From Ganaspis brasiliensis (taxonomy: Eukaryota > Arthropoda > Insecta > Hymenoptera > Figitidae): 64,000 nt of DNA. Numbering within the stretch: the stretch's first letter is position 1; every line of letters begins with the position of its first letter. The stretch spans positions 1,550,001 through 1,614,000 of the forward strand of contig JAZKLR010000452.1 in NCBI GenBank assembly GCA_037103525.1, given 5' to 3'. The position numbers and the translations under genes are program-made. The notes beneath the pieces were generated by a model. That model was given only the letters and a program-made list of their open reading frames with translations. It ran no database searches and had not been told where the DNA came from. Shown here one piece after another: positions 10,351 through 22,940 of this stretch.

Positions 10351-12299
10351 AATTGATTGTTTTGAAACTTCTTACTCTGCAGTTTAAGGAGTTTCATATG
10401 AGTACATGAATTTGTGCCCTTTATTTAAGGTCCACAGTTTGAAACATAAGAAAAAATACATACATCATTCAAGGATCCAATGATGCACATTACTCTTTTC
10501 CTCTATCAAAGTTACAGATAAATATCGACTGTCACTTTTGCTGAAGGTCGAAAGACGACGACCGATTAAAGTCGCAGCAATTATTATTGTCGAGAGAGAC
10601 CAGTTCCCGCTATTCCAGTTTTATTATTTGTTACATAATCGTGATTGTGCATTTGCATAAATATTCCTGGATCCCGCTATAATCCAATACATGTGTCAGT
10701 TTGCACTTTTACACAGTTCACTTTTCTATATTTAAAACACAAATAAATATTTACGCACATAGTAATAAAGAGACTGTTAATAATAGTAAACATATTAGTT
10801 CTTTATTGTCACAAATAAGAATCAATTTCTTCTTCTATTTTAACTTCTTTTATGTATGATATACCGGAAATTATAGCTTTGATGAATTTTCAACAACACA
10901 TTAAAAGCAAATAACAAGCCGGAATCACATTGAGATTTGAATAAAAAATAAGTTTATGTTTATAACTGAAAAATAGAGAAACGTAAGTGACGCTCGTGAC
11001 GTATATTCTGGTATACCGCTATCCTTTCACTGAATGTCCTTCAGTGGCCTTGAAGTCTTGTTCATTTAGTCATTTACAAACAAATAATTAAAAATGACAT
11101 TTTCGGATAAGTTACACAGACCTTGATAACATATCATTATTTCTTCCAGTTATAATATTGTTCTTAATCAGAAACCAATTTTTCGAATATTTTTGCTTTT
11201 TCCCTTTGATTAATACATTTTGCATTTTATTTATTGCATCTTGTATGTAGAGGAAGTATCCTTACTTTCGAATGTATAGCGTCTTTCTTATTTAAGTCCT
11301 CGGTACTCATAACCGAATAAAATTATATCCTCAAAAGAATTCTTCATTATCGTTATAATAAACGACTGTACTCTGAAATTAAATTTGCCATTTTTACCAA
11401 CTCGTATGGTTTAAGACCTCTCATTTAAGACTCAATACAATAATTATCATGGGGAGCAACAGAAATCGGGGATTGTAATTAAAGTGGAAATAATAAGTAC
11501 TTGACAACAAATAAGAAGAACATATGTTAACATTGAAGTATTTTTAATCTGTCAAGCAAATTAAAGACCTGTTACTTTGTAAAGGGTTTAAACCTTTCGT
11601 AGAATATTTTTTCCGGGCTAAATAAGCACACACGTGAAATATCATACACTTATCTTTCTTTACTTCTTTTGTTTTTGTATTTTTTAAAAATTGTTATTAT
11701 TATTTTAAAGGAAGTATCGTTGAAGCGAAACACAATTTTTAGCCACAACGTCCTGCACCGCAGTTGAGAATTGTTTCTGTCGCACGGATCTGATGGTTTG
11801 AAATAACCGCAACATCCTCCGTTTCATTTACAATGTTTTGCTTGCTTTTCTCTGTTGATTCAATACAAGCTGACAATGTCAGATTTCATTTAATTTTACT
11901 CAATGAATGAAAAACGTACAAAATTGTACTTTTTCTAAAGCACAAAATATACAACTGTATTTTACAATTTTAAACATTATGTGAGGTTTTACAATATTTG
12001 TAATTTGTCAAATTTGTTTAAACAATCTAGTTTATACAATTAATTCGTATGTTTACACAGACTTTGTTCCTATTAAAAATCCTATTAAAAAGCAGACTCA
12101 AAACAAAATACGAATTAGGAATTGTTTTTCGTTCACATAAATAGAACTATTATTATAAGTGGATTCAGATGTAATTTTTTCTTTTTCAATGAATTTAAAT
12201 GGCTAAATTAGCAAATTGACCTTCTAGAGAAAAAAAAGGTCATAGTCATAATTCGAAACAAAATTAATTAGCGTTTATAAATAAAACTATATAGATTTG
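10351..12299. other. Mostly single-copy intergenic DNA with GC islands
   Basis: Islands lie at about 10351-10700, 10980-11060 and 11590-11890. TGACGCTCGTGAC at 10988-11000 repeats the word at 5908. CACGTG is at 11631-11636. GGCCTTGAAG lies at about 11041. No frame, splice pattern or repeat family supports a gene; the intervening sequence is AT-rich. Confidence 0.4.
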
Positions 12300-12540
12300 A
12301 ATTCGACATTTGAACAACGCAAGTAGAGTAGAAGAAGCTTTCAAGTGGAAGCTTTTGAGATTTGCGTTGACCTCGTGCTAGACTTAAACTCCTATAATCC
12401 TGGTCAATCAGTGAACAAACAGACGCGCCGCGAATAAAGGTGGGCCTAATTGGCGCAATTCATATTCAAACGAGGTTTGCGTCCTTGACTGTCCATCGAG
12501 CTGTATTAAATTGATACTCGTTCGAGTAAAAAGTTCAGTG
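12300..12540. other. Single-copy island with short hairpin
   Basis: AACGCAA (about 12314) pairs with TTGCGTT (12362-12368) around two AAGCTT blocks, giving an interrupted ~55-nt hairpin. TGACCTCG, GGTCAATC and GTCCTTGACTGTCC follow, resembling nuclear-receptor half-sites. GC content is clearly above its surroundings. Confidence 0.3.
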
Positions 12541-15040
12541 TACTGAAAAAAAAATTATTTCCATTCAAGAGCTAATTTCATAATTAGCACTTGAAATTTC
12601 TTCTTTTCGTGAAAAAATTTATTTCTTTACCTTTTTTGACAAAAGTATAGTACCGTCGGAATTCGTCAGTTAACACCGAAAAAACGATTTTCTTGTATTA
12701 AGATTATTCAACTAATTTTAAGAATATTTGAAACTTAAATACGCGCCAAGATCATTTTCTTAGATTAAGTATAACGTTATCTATTTTTAAGAAAAATTTT
12801 TTATATGAATAAAAAATAAGAGAAGTTTCTTCTCCTATTAAAATTTATATTTCTACACTACCAAAAAATCGAACTTTAAACTTAAAAAAAAGTTCAAAAC
12901 AAATAAAACTAAAGAATTAATAAATAAAAAAATTAAACTTAAAACTAAATTAAACAAATGACAATTTTTTAAAAACTATTTTAACAAGCGAGAAATTAAT
13001 TATTATGTTGCACAACTTGTCAACTGAAGTAGTGACTAAACAGGAATTAGTTGTCAAAAAAGAACGCAATAAACCTTGAAATTTGTTTTTCCACTTTTTC
13101 TTGATATAATTATACAAAAAAAAAATAATATTAATTTAAGTCAGACAATGTCGCAGCAAGTTCAAGTCAAGGGTAAATGATAAAGAATACGATGCATCTA
13201 AAAGCTTGCCTTTGAATCCAGAACAATAAGAATATTAATTCGTTCGCTTGTTTCGACGAGAGTGTCTCAGGGTTAAACAATTGCTTTTCATCCATTCGAG
13301 GAATGCCAATAATTGAATGTCTCTTATTTTTATAATTACTCAGTACACTTGCAACGTGATAATGAATTTCAGAATCGATTCTTCTTCAATGTCTATCTTT
13401 AAGAGTAGATAATACTTAACAGAAATTCTTAATTGATTTGCTTTGAGTGACATTCGACAAGAAAAAAAAATCGAGATTAAAAAATAGAATTTTAATTTGA
13501 AATTTTTATCAATTATAATAGCATTTATATATTTTTATATATATTTATATTTAACATTTTTCTCAATCGCAATAATTCATATATGCCTATTACAAATTTG
13601 CACACACTAAAATTCGGTTCAATCGTTCAAAATAAATCATTTAAACAAAAATAATTGTATTTCTATTATTGTCATTAAAAAGTGTTTATCAATATAGAAA
13701 GTTAGAAATTGATTGAAATTTAGTTCAATTGAAACAGTAGTGTCAAATTAAATTGGAAATCTCGTTGGAAATTAATTCAAATTGGTGTCGTTCTATAAAG
13801 TAAGATCAATTGAAATTAGGATCAACTGATATTAAGAACAATTAAAATTTTCATTAATTGAAGTTTAGCTTTATCGAACTTAGGGTTAATTGAAATTTGT
13901 CAATTTCTGTTGAAAGTTAAAGCTGAAAATAAAGATTTTTAAATAAATTTTTAAATTGACCAATAATAAATTATCAATAAAATTATGATTAGTCAATTTT
14001 AAAACTCGCAGCGAAAGGAGAAAGCTTTGTGTCTGTTTGTTCTGTCATTTGCAATTTTGGTCAAATTAAAATTAAGCGTTTTACAAATTTTATCAAACAT
14101 TAATTGGTGCAAGATTGGAATTCTATTAAATAAGAAGCTAGTTATAGAAAAATTCTGTTTAGTGAAAATTCGGGTAAATTTAAATTGGATTGAAAGCCAT
14201 GCAATAAAAATTAAAAATAAAAATTCAATATATCGGATAACTTATTTAAAATCGTTTCATTTTCCTTAAGCTTTGTTATTATAAAAGAGTCGCTAAATAT
14301 GAATTTGAAATCAATATAAAAAACATAAAATGTCGGATCACAAAATATTAATAAAATAAAAGCAAATAAAATAAATATAAAATTTGAATTTGATAGAAGT
14401 GAAAATTATACTGACAAAGACACAACAAAAATAAATAGTGATTCATAGAAGAATTATACTGAGCAATTAATGAAAAAAAATACTTTGATTTAATGGTTGA
14501 TACTTTGTTAAAACGATTCCGTCATTGACAATATTAATAAATTCAAAAGTACTTGGATTAAGTCGCTTCCTTAGTGTCAAGTGCATGGGCACATTATTAT
14601 CTCAAGCACGATCGACACGCAAAGTGCCATTACCCTTGATAATTTCAAGGACAGCAGCTAAAAAACTTGATTTGATGGTAAAAATATCAAAAATAATAAA
14701 ATTGCTATACAGCTGCTAAAAATGTTTTAAAAACTTTCCATCAATAAAATTAGAAATTCACCCCAATCTCAAATGTCTCAATCTTTTTGCTCACGCACAT
14801 TTTACCTCAACTTCGATAAACAGCTATTATTGATTATTCAAATAAAATTAAAATTATTCAAATATTTCATTATTATTCTAAAGTCGCTATACAAAATACT
14901 AATAAAAAATCCAGTCGTTTTTTGGCAAATAATCCTTTGTTACTCTATAAATCTGTTACTCTAATCAATACAAATTGAAACGATTATACGGAAATCGTTT
15001 CAAGAAAATTTAGTCATTTCAGTTTTACGTACACGAAAAA
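12541..15040. other. AT-rich stretch, no gene; lone element end and hairpin
   Basis: A 13-bp-stem hairpin, TTCAAGAGCTAAT / ATTAGCACTTGAA, spans 12564-12595. GTACCGTCGGAATTCGTCAG at 12650-12669 is a lone copy of the terminus of the foldback at 18366. 13690-13930 is a degenerate AATTGAAATT-word repeat. Plus frames at 14027-14269, 14525-14719 and 14773-14964 are Ile/Leu/Lys-rich with no domain and no splice context, and I treat them as chance. Confidence 0.45.
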
Positions 15041-15400
15041 TATTCTAGATAATAATTGACAAGCGAATACGCATTGAGGATAGAAAATTCGTTGATAAAC
15101 ACGTTCACGTGTACTAAGAACACGTGGCATATAAATTACAGACATTCAAAAACAGTTATCCAGAATTTCCCATTGACTAAGAAGAGTTTGATAACTCGAT
15201 CAAAATTAAAAGACTGATGATTTTTCTTTAAGGAAATCGTATTTGTATTTACCTAATGACCGTGCAAGACAAATCCAAGGTCGATAAACGGCTTTATCAA
15301 GTTACACGTGTAAGCTGACAAATCAGTACTGGAAGAATCTTTCGCGGGGAGACGCAAAAAATATTTTCAGTCTCGCAATGTCTTTAAATGTAAATAATAA
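15041..15400. other. Single-copy island with three CACGTG boxes
   Basis: CACGTG at 15106-15111, 15121-15126 and 15305-15310; CCAAGGTCGAT at about 15279 lies upstream of the third. This is the densest such cluster in the left half. It is a candidate cis-regulatory module; no open frame is supported. Confidence 0.4.
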
Positions 15401-15560
15401 ACGTAAATATACATATGCTGATAACGTATATTAATCAAGTAATTGCCAAATATTGAATAACAAAATTTATTAAGTAACTTTTAGGCAGCAATTATCATTT
15501 CAGGGTTAATACACAATTCTTTAAAACTACTATTTTATTATTTACTAATTTTAATTTTAA

Positions 15561-15937
15561 GGTCATGTGATGGATTATGACATCACTGGTATAAGCAAAT
15601 TTTGTCCGTAATCTTTCTCCTAAAATAATAAATATTTTTACTCCAAATTATATGGTATTTCTTAAAATATCATTAAGAAAGTCTGTCTGGCCCAAGTTTG
15701 TCTAAATTTTGACATAAATTTAATTTTTATAACAATTCTCTGATATTTGGAAGTGCTGAAAAAATTAATTTTAAAGTAAAATTCAATCAAACTTGGGCCA
15801 GAGAGACCTTCTTAATGATATTTTAAGTAACTCTACAAAGTTTAGTATTAAAATATTAAGTAGTTTGGGAGAAAGTTTACGGACAGATTTTGCTTGTACT
15901 AGTGACGTCATTCTACATTACATGCCCTTAAAATAGG
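15561..15937. mobile_element. GGGCATG MITE at TTAA, copy 1
   Basis: Terminal repeats run from GGTCATGTGATGGATTATGA to a right end with TGACGTCATT and CATGCCC. TTAA flanks both ends (15557-15560, 15938-15941). Internal landmarks repeated in sister copies are TTTGTCCGTAA, CTTAAAATATCATTAA and the inverted pair GGCCCAAGTTTG / CAAACTTGGGCC. TTAA targeting suggests a piggyBac-type transposase, by inference. Confidence 0.85.
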
Positions 15938-15941
15938 GAGC

Positions 15942-16770
15942 TTTACCAATAGACCAAAATTTATTTATTTACTTAAAAAATGCAGAAATATTTAATTTCA
16001 AACATTTTAATGTTGAAAAAATATTTTTTTTTGGACTAAATGTACTCAAACTTCTGTAATTTATACGAAACTTCGATTATTCCAATATTCTATTGGGGAA
16101 AATTTTTTATTCATAATTTCTTATTTAAACTATAAAAATTTCACTTATTACAAACTCTACTTAATTTAAATTTTAATTCTTCAAAAGTTCTATGAAACTC
16201 GATTTTAATTTTCCTAAACTTAAAATAATTTCAACGAAATGTTGACTAAAATTTATTTTAACTTGACGTAACTCAAATTTTTATATATTCAAAGTCCTAA
16301 GATTTATATTTACTTTTTTTTAAATACCTAATTATTTTAATCTTTTACATTTACAAATTAAAATTTTTATACATGATTTTATTGATACCTAAGATTTTAA
16401 ATTGTTTTGAACTTTAATTAGTATAGGAACTACAAGTTATTTATATTTTAATAGTATAAACTTCAATTATTTTAAACTTTTAATTCTTTAAAATTTAATT
16501 AATCGAAATTTTAATCATTAAACAAGCATATTTAAATTATTTTAAACATTAACTATTATGTAAAAACTTCTAATTATAAAGAAAATTGTCATTGTATATA
16601 ATAATCAAAGCTTCAAACAGTTAAAATTTTGAAAATAATAATTTTTACTATAATTTGAATCAATAAAAATTGGGACTCATGAAATTTGAAATCAAGTGAT
16701 ATTAAGATTAAAAAAATGAATTTTTGTAAAAAATTGAATAGTTATAATATTCAGGATTATAAAAACATAA
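15942..16770. other. AT-rich, no feature seen
   Basis: Sequence of AATTTTAA / TTAAATT words similar in texture to other low-complexity tracts, with no clear unit, frame or palindrome. Confidence 0.45.
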
Positions 16771-17250
16771 GAATTAATTAAAATTTAGATAATTAAAGCC
16801 TTAACCAAAAAATTTGAATGACTTGTTATTTGTATCAAAGAAAGTTTAGATTAGAGGATGCAGTAATTTAGTTTAATTTCAATAAATTAAAACTTAAATA
16901 TATATCAATGCTTAACTATTAATTTAGATTTACATTAATAAATAATTATTTAGAAATTTTAAAGATTTCAATTTCCAATGATCTATCAATCAATTTTAAC
17001 TTCTACTCATGCGCATTTTAAGTAATTTTTGTATCTTTAATTCGCTAAAATTTTAATGTATCGAAATGTCAGTTTCGTATTTTAGAGTAAACTATATTTT
17101 TTATTAATCTTATTTTCTGTATATGCAGTTAAATTGATTCTCACCAAAATAGACTAACTTTAATTTATCTCTTTTATCTAACTTTTAATTAGGAATTAAT
17201 TAATTTAATAATAATTTGCTAATGCAACAAAAAAAAAACAGTTTGAGATC
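16771..17250 (+). repeat. Dispersed ~480-bp AT repeat, copy A
   Basis: It aligns in reverse orientation with 41452-41950. Shared blocks include AAATTTAGATAATTAAAGCC, GACTTGTTATTTG, CGAAATGTCAGTT, GATTCTCACCAAAATAG and AATGCAACAAAAAAA. The other copy lies inside a Helitron-like element, so this may be a decayed Helitron interior. Confidence 0.6.
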
Positions 17251-17697
17251 GAAAATACAACAATCATTTAAAGAAATTTAATTCAGTAGGTTTTTCTTAA
17301 TAAAAATAACGTTAAAAGTTTTAAAAAACAAGATTTTAATAAAAACATTATTTTAAACAGGTGTTTAAGACACTTACAAAATATTTAAAAATGGTGTGCT
17401 TGTTTTAAATTGAATGATATAATAATTGATGATATTTCCTTATTTATTATTATGTTCATTAAATTCTTCACGAAAAATTACAAGATGTTGATCTTGTTCA
17501 GAACAAAAAATAAATTTTTCTTCCAAAGAAAATATTTCAAAAAATTTAACAATCAAAATTAAGCTTCGCCATTCTTCTTTTTTTAATTTACTGTTTACCT
17601 TTTCTAAAAAGAAATGTTTTAAAAAAATATTAATCCGTTTAAAGTTGTCTTTATAGTAAAGGTTAGATTCTAATGAATAAAAATTTAAAAAACTTAG
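17251..17697. other. AT-rich, no feature seen
   Basis: There is no repeat end, GC island or credible frame. A partial CAGGTGTTTAAGACAC at about 17359 resembles the right end of the CACTG family but has no left partner. Confidence 0.4.
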
Positions 17698-17846
17698 CTC
17701 TCTAAATTGGAATTAGTAAAAAATTACTAATGTAATAGTAATATAATAATGTTTTAGTAATATTTTACTAAATTATTACATAACTCATGATAAACGAGTT
17801 TTCACTGTTAAATTATTAGTTTTTGGCTAATTTGAGATTCAGAGAG
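17698..17846. mobile_element. CTCTCTAAAT-family MITE, ~149 bp
   Basis: Starts CTCTCTAAATTGGAATTAGT and ends AATTTGAGATTCAGAGAG. The body has TTAGTAAAAAATTACTAA-type palindromes. This is the shortest AATTAGT-bodied copy in the window. Confidence 0.75.
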
Positions 17847-18365
17847 TGAATGAAACCGGAAGTAAAAGGAACTTTTTTAAATGAAAAATATTGACTAAAT
17901 TTTAAATAATTAAATAGATGTGTGATATGGATGTATACGTGTCAGAGTCACGTGTCAACTTGTCCTTGAACTTGACTTCTGTATCGGGAAAGCCTCCGCT
18001 ACAAAGATAGACCACATTTTGCCATACAATTGATAACGTTGCAATATGACTACCGACGTATTTTCTTGTCTCGATACAAGGTCAATCGTTTGCACATATA
18101 TCTTATTCAACATACATCATTCATGCATCCTGCAAAACATCTTTTTCTTACTGAAAACATACTGGGAAATAAATTTCAGCCATATTTAAATTTTATATTT
18201 TACTAATATAAAAGAAAGAACTTTCACTATAAAAATTATGATAAAAATAGTGTGAAGAACAATTTTTCTTTATTGCATAACATTTTAATTTTATGAATAT
18301 CCTCTTTCTATATCACTTAATCCCTGATAATAAAATGTGTGGATATTTATAATTTAAATGTTAAT
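17847..18365. other. Single-copy island with CACGTG and TCAAGG-type words
   Basis: Within 17930-18130, CACGTG at 17949-17954 is followed at once by TCAACTTGTCCTTGAACTTG, a paired arrangement of half-sites, and by CAAGGTCAATC near 18077. The rest is AT-rich. It is a regulatory candidate; no frame is supported. Confidence 0.4.
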
Positions 18366-19244
18366 TACAGTACCGTCGGAAATTGTCAGTCCACCCATTT
18401 TTTAAGGTTTGAAAAACATCTTTAAACGTACAAAGTACAAATATTAAAATTTTTCTGTGTTTATTTCCTTAAAGCAGATAAAATTTTGAGGAAAATAAGG
18501 CCTGAATGAAGTGAGTTAGTCAATTTTTCTTTGAAATATGTTAAAAAATGTTGAATTTTTAATGTTTTAGAAAAATTGAAATTACTCTCGAAATAATATA
18601 GGTTTTTTAAAGTTTCTATGCTTGTTTTAAAGGAAATTTTCTGAAAAATAAGACTGTTGCTTAGGCATTAATGTGCAATTTTTTTCCTAGCATATGCAAG
18701 GCTCGGAAGTTGGACCAAAAAATATAAAAAAATTATTGTTTATATCTTGATATCAAATACAGCTATATAAAATATACCAAAGTCATAATTGTCAATAACT
18801 TTCGGAAGGAAGTAATATAATATATATATATTGGAATTTTAAAAATTATTTTTATGTCAAAATAGTGTCTTCAAAATTTAATAAATTTTTTGGTCCAACT
18901 TCCGAGCCTTGCATATGCTAGGAAAAAAATTGCACATTAATGCTTAAACAACAATGTTATTCTCCAGTAAATTCCCTTTAAAACAAGTATAGGAAATTTA
19001 AAAAACCTTTATTATTTCAAGAGTAATTTCAATTTTTGTAAAACATTAAAAATTCCACATTTTTTAACATATTTCAATGAAAAATTAACTAACTCACTTC
19101 ACTCAGGCTTGATTTTCCTCAAAATTTTATCTATACTTTAAGGAAATAAACACAGAAAAATTTTAATAATTATACTTTGTACGTTTAAAGACGTTTTTCA
19201 AACCTTAAAAAATAGGTGGACTGACAATTTCCGACGGTACTGTA
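18366..19244. mobile_element. 879-bp foldback element, ~355-bp arms
   Basis: Left arm 18366-18722 pairs with right arm 18885-19244 around a 162-bp spacer. Ends are TACAGTACCGTCGGAAATTG and CAATTTCCGACGGTACTGTA. The inner boundary of both arms is a GC-richer block, GCTCGGAAGTTGGACC. TTAAT flanks both sides (18361-18365 and 19245-19249); a TA target is the alternative. There is no open frame. A transcript would form a very long hairpin. Confidence 0.9.
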
Positions 19245-19249
19245 TTAAT

Positions 19250-19906
19250 TGCTATTTATCTAAAAATGTCAACTTATTTATTAAGCGAATAAAACTGTCT
19301 AGATATATTAACCAGAAATTATTCTGGTTAACTTAACTGAATAAAGTGTTAAATAAGACGAAATCATTTAATCCGTTTCCGGTTTTTAATAAACAAATTT
19401 ACTAGAGTTTATTTTTAAATTTGTGCAGATTATTTTTTAGAATAAAATAGTTTATCTTTCATAATATAATTTTTTGTATAAATAATTTTGTATTCGTTTC
19501 CTTGAACCCTTTGAGGCGCACAAATAACAAATTCATTATTCAAAGCAATTGTTGAAAAGAAAAAGAAGATTATGAAATGAAGAGAGAATTTCGCGAGGAA
19601 GGAGATTCTATCGAAATCGTCGTTTTAATAAATTGCTAATGTGAAGAGAATTAGTGAAGGGCAGGTAAAATCCTGTCCTCTCCACTGACCCTGACAAGAA
19701 TACCGGATTAGGAACAGTCTCGTCATTGGAGAAATTATTATAAATTCTTTGTCTTTCTTAGTTTTGAACGAATCCTTGGGATCAGAGAATCCTTGAAAGC
19801 CCACAAATAAATCTCCCATTTTATGTGATAATTAAGGAGGCCCACTTTGTACACTCAAACTCAAAACTTTTTTCGATTTAAAAGTGTTAGATAAATAGGA
19901 AGAAAT
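19250..19906. other. Intergenic, partly single-copy; no gene seen
   Basis: 19500-19850 is somewhat GC-richer and includes the minus frame 19625-19819 (64 codons). That frame has a polar N-terminus but no recognised domain, and no splice or promoter context supports it. Confidence 0.35.
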
Positions 19907-20254
19907 ACACTAACATCGGTAATTGTCAGTAAGGTCCCTTTTTCTTGACTGCAAAAAAACTGGCTATTTTTTAAAACATAATTATTAATTATATAAATAT
20001 TTTATAATATTTTAACACAATTTAATTAACATAAATAATATTAATTTTAAGAAACTATTGAAAATGTAACTATTTTTGTCATATTTTATTTAAAAATAAA
20101 AACCAATCCTTTAGTTTAGGGATAATTATTTGCAAAATTTTGAAAGGTATTCACTACTTAAAGAGAACATTTTTTAATAATTATATTTTAAAAAATAACA
20201 GATTTCTTGCAGTCAAGAAAAAAGGTCTGTACTGACAATTCCCGACAGTCGTGT
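19907..20254. mobile_element. ~347-bp foldback related to the 18366 element
   Basis: Left end ACACTAACATCGGTAATTG with CAGTAAGG and TCTTGACTGCAA; right end TTGCAGTCAAGA, then TGACAATTCCCGACAGTCGT. The core word CGG.AATTGTCAGT is shared with the ends of 18366-19244 and the lone end at 12650, so these are one family with divergent interiors. The middle is plain AT. Confidence 0.8.
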
Positions 20255-22392
20255 AAATACTAAATACAAATAAATATTGAGTTATATTTTGAAAAAACAA
20301 AAGAAAAAGTTTAGTTCAATTAAATTAAGTTATTTTGTAACAGCAATTTTTTAAAAATAATTTTTTCTACAAAAATTATGTTATATTAATCAAACAGTTT
20401 TAGATACAAAACGATTTTTTCTAATCAAACATGTACTTTGAAATACATATGAAAATATTCTGTAACAAGGATTTTTTTACTTTAGAAGAAAAGTCTAAAC
20501 ACGGAACTTTTGATCTTGAAAAAGTTATTAGAAAAAATATTTTGACGTACTTCTTTTTTTTTATCTTATTATTATTAAGAGATTTAAACAAAAATATTGT
20601 TTTAATAAATTAATCCCTATTGTATTTTAACACAGGCTATTGGAGTGGAAAACGCTTTTATTTTTCGATAAAAGCCGGAATAATTAAGTTTTAAAGGAGT
20701 CATAAAAGTTTCCAAGCGAGGACAGTTCAATCATAACTTTGCTATCAAAAGCACTCTGCTCCCTTAAAGGAAACTTCAGTAAATGCCTTTGACAAATAGT
20801 CCAAAGTGTCAAAATAAGGGAAACATAACAATTATTATTTTTCTTAATTTTATATCCTCATGAAAAATCTAATTAAACTGCGACCCATTTACGTAGAAAT
20901 TTTGTTAATTAATTGTACTAATAAAACATAAGATAATTAAAAATATTACATTTAAGTGTTCGAAAATACATTAAATAAATTTAATTGAGTCAAACTGCAT
21001 TTAATTAATAAACATTTTTCCGATGAAAGAAAAAAACTAATAACAATAAATTAAAGAAAATATATTATAAAAAAAAAACATAGCTCTGAAGGGTAGTCGA
21101 GTTTTTTTGTGTTAACGCATTAAAGTATAGAACCTTTTTTGGCGATAAATTCACCTGTCCTTGACCTCCCATAAAAACCATTACGTTCTGTCTTAAGAAT
21201 TACCCTCTGGAAAAATAAATACGACTGCTATAAAAAAAAACGTCTTTTACGTGGGGAAAGCGTGTGAAAATGTGCCCTTCACATAAAGTAAATAATTTAT
21301 TTTTATAATACTAATTTCATATCAACCTCTATATCTTAAAACAATTTATAATTTTTGAATAGAATATGTAAATTTTGGTAATATAGAAGATTTTAACTTT
21401 AAAAAAATAAAAATGAACTTTTAACATTTTGATTAGTTAGTAAGTAACTATATGTAATTAATCACTTTAATATTTTCCATGTGGAACATGATCTTTAAAA
21501 CAAAAATAAAAATAAATGGAAAATTATTAAGTACATAGTTTTATAATTCAAACTCAATTCAGAAGCCTACAATTTTCAAATGGAAAAGTGAAAGATGACA
21601 TTGAGTATTTTCTACAGAACCCTGCAGGGTTCAATTTCATTGCTAATCATTTTTTAATTGATTGTAGGAATTTTATCCTTGACCTAAAATAATTCAAGTA
21701 AAATTGATCTCAATTTTGTACTCTTTAACTTTGAATAAACCTACTCGAGTTAACGATTATGAAAAATGCCATCTTAGGCCTTGTCGGTCTCACCATAACC
21801 ATGCCTGACCAAAATACGCTTTTACTACTTAAACTATGCTCTTAAATCTATACTTTCTATGTTTAAAAAATGTCATTTTCTGTCTACTTTTTGTTACTAT
21901 TGCTGTTATAAATATTTTCTTATTAAAATGATATGCTTTTTGACTATGCTACCTAATTATTTACAAATACAATTACAATACTAATTAGAAACGAAATAAT
22001 TTCGTTTCTAACAAAAATTTGTTAATAACACGAAAAACAAAATTTTTTAGATACATTTTTTCCACTAGGGGACAATCTTTAATAAGGTCAAATTTCTACT
22101 ACATACGTAAAGAATAAAAGTTTTAAATCTAACTAAAATTTTTTATAATTTAGGGAAAAAGTGTCAGGAAGATAAATTTTCTTATATTACCACTTTTTCC
22201 CTAAATTGTAAAATATTTTATTTAAATTTGTTACTTATTTTATTTGTACCGAATTTTCTATGTACTAAATTTTCGTACATGAGAATTTATTATCTTAAAT
22301 CTAAAATCTTATTTTAAAAATTTTTCATTAAACAGAAATTTCAAATGAAAATATTTTGAAAAATAGTTTTTAAAAATGTTCTAGTTTAAGAA
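20255..22392. other. AT-rich with three small islands and two palindromes
   Basis: Island 20636-20830 contains GCTTTTAT / ATAAAAGC (20654-20675). Island 21075-21300 contains CTGTCCTTGACCTCCC (about 21155). TTAGAAACGAAATAA... forms a perfect 27-bp palindrome at 21985-22011. AATTTAGGGAAAAAGTG (22147-22163) faces its complement at 22191-22207, a 17-bp stem with a 27-nt loop. The plus frame 20431-20613 is a chance opening. Confidence 0.45.
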
Positions 22393-22686
22393 GAGTCAGT
22401 ATCATTTTGGCACAAAACTTACCATGAAGATTGTTATATTGTACAAATAGGTATTGTTAAATGTTATTTTGTACAATAACTAAAATTAAAGGTTTTAACG
22501 TTAATCAATTAAAATAATAAATTTAATAAATAGTAAGCACTTTAGTTAATTCATACAGATTAAAAATTGAATAATTAAAACCTAAAAATCTTTTAATTTT
22601 AGCAGTTGTGCAAAATAACATTTACCTATGTTTATACAAAATAACAATTTTCAAAATAAGTTTTGTGTCAAAATGATACTTACTCG
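22393..22686. mobile_element. ~290-bp foldback with ~100-bp arms
   Basis: AGTATCATTTTGGCACAAAA at 22398 faces TTTTGTGTCAAAATGATACT ending at 22680. Further in, GTTATATTGTACAAATAGGT and TGTTATTTTGTACAA match the right arm in inverse order, down to CTAAAATTAAA. No obvious direct repeat flanks it. Confidence 0.8.
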
Positions 22687-22789
22687 TTTGAGAAGTATGT
22701 AATTACAAAAAATGTACTACGTTATTAATTAAAAAATGTATAGTTTCTATATATAGAACTAGGAAAAATGTTATAATTTTTCAATATTC

Positions 22790-22940
22790 TCTTATTCACG
22801 TGTTGAATTTAACACGTGTTTATTAGAGTTACCCTCTTGTCCTTGAAGCAGAATCGGCTATCTAAACACCACCCACGTGTGAACTTGACTGTTACAGGTC
22901 ATTCTGTATCAAAAGGTTGGATTTGTCTGATTTTATTGAC
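22790..22940. other. Single-copy island with three CACGTG boxes
   Basis: CACGTG at 22797-22802, 22813-22818 and 22874-22879. CTTGTCCTTGAAG (about 22832) and GAACTTGACTG plus AGGTCATTC follow. In base composition it stands out sharply from both sides. It is the most compact regulatory-looking module in the window. Confidence 0.45.

Noticed and set aside
12314..12368. Possible microRNA precursor hairpin
   Set aside because: Stems are only about 7 and 8 bp with a 9/5-nt internal loop, too poorly paired for a typical precursor.
19625..19819. 64-codon minus-strand frame in a GC-richer patch
   Set aside because: Polar start but no domain, splice site or promoter; considered chance.
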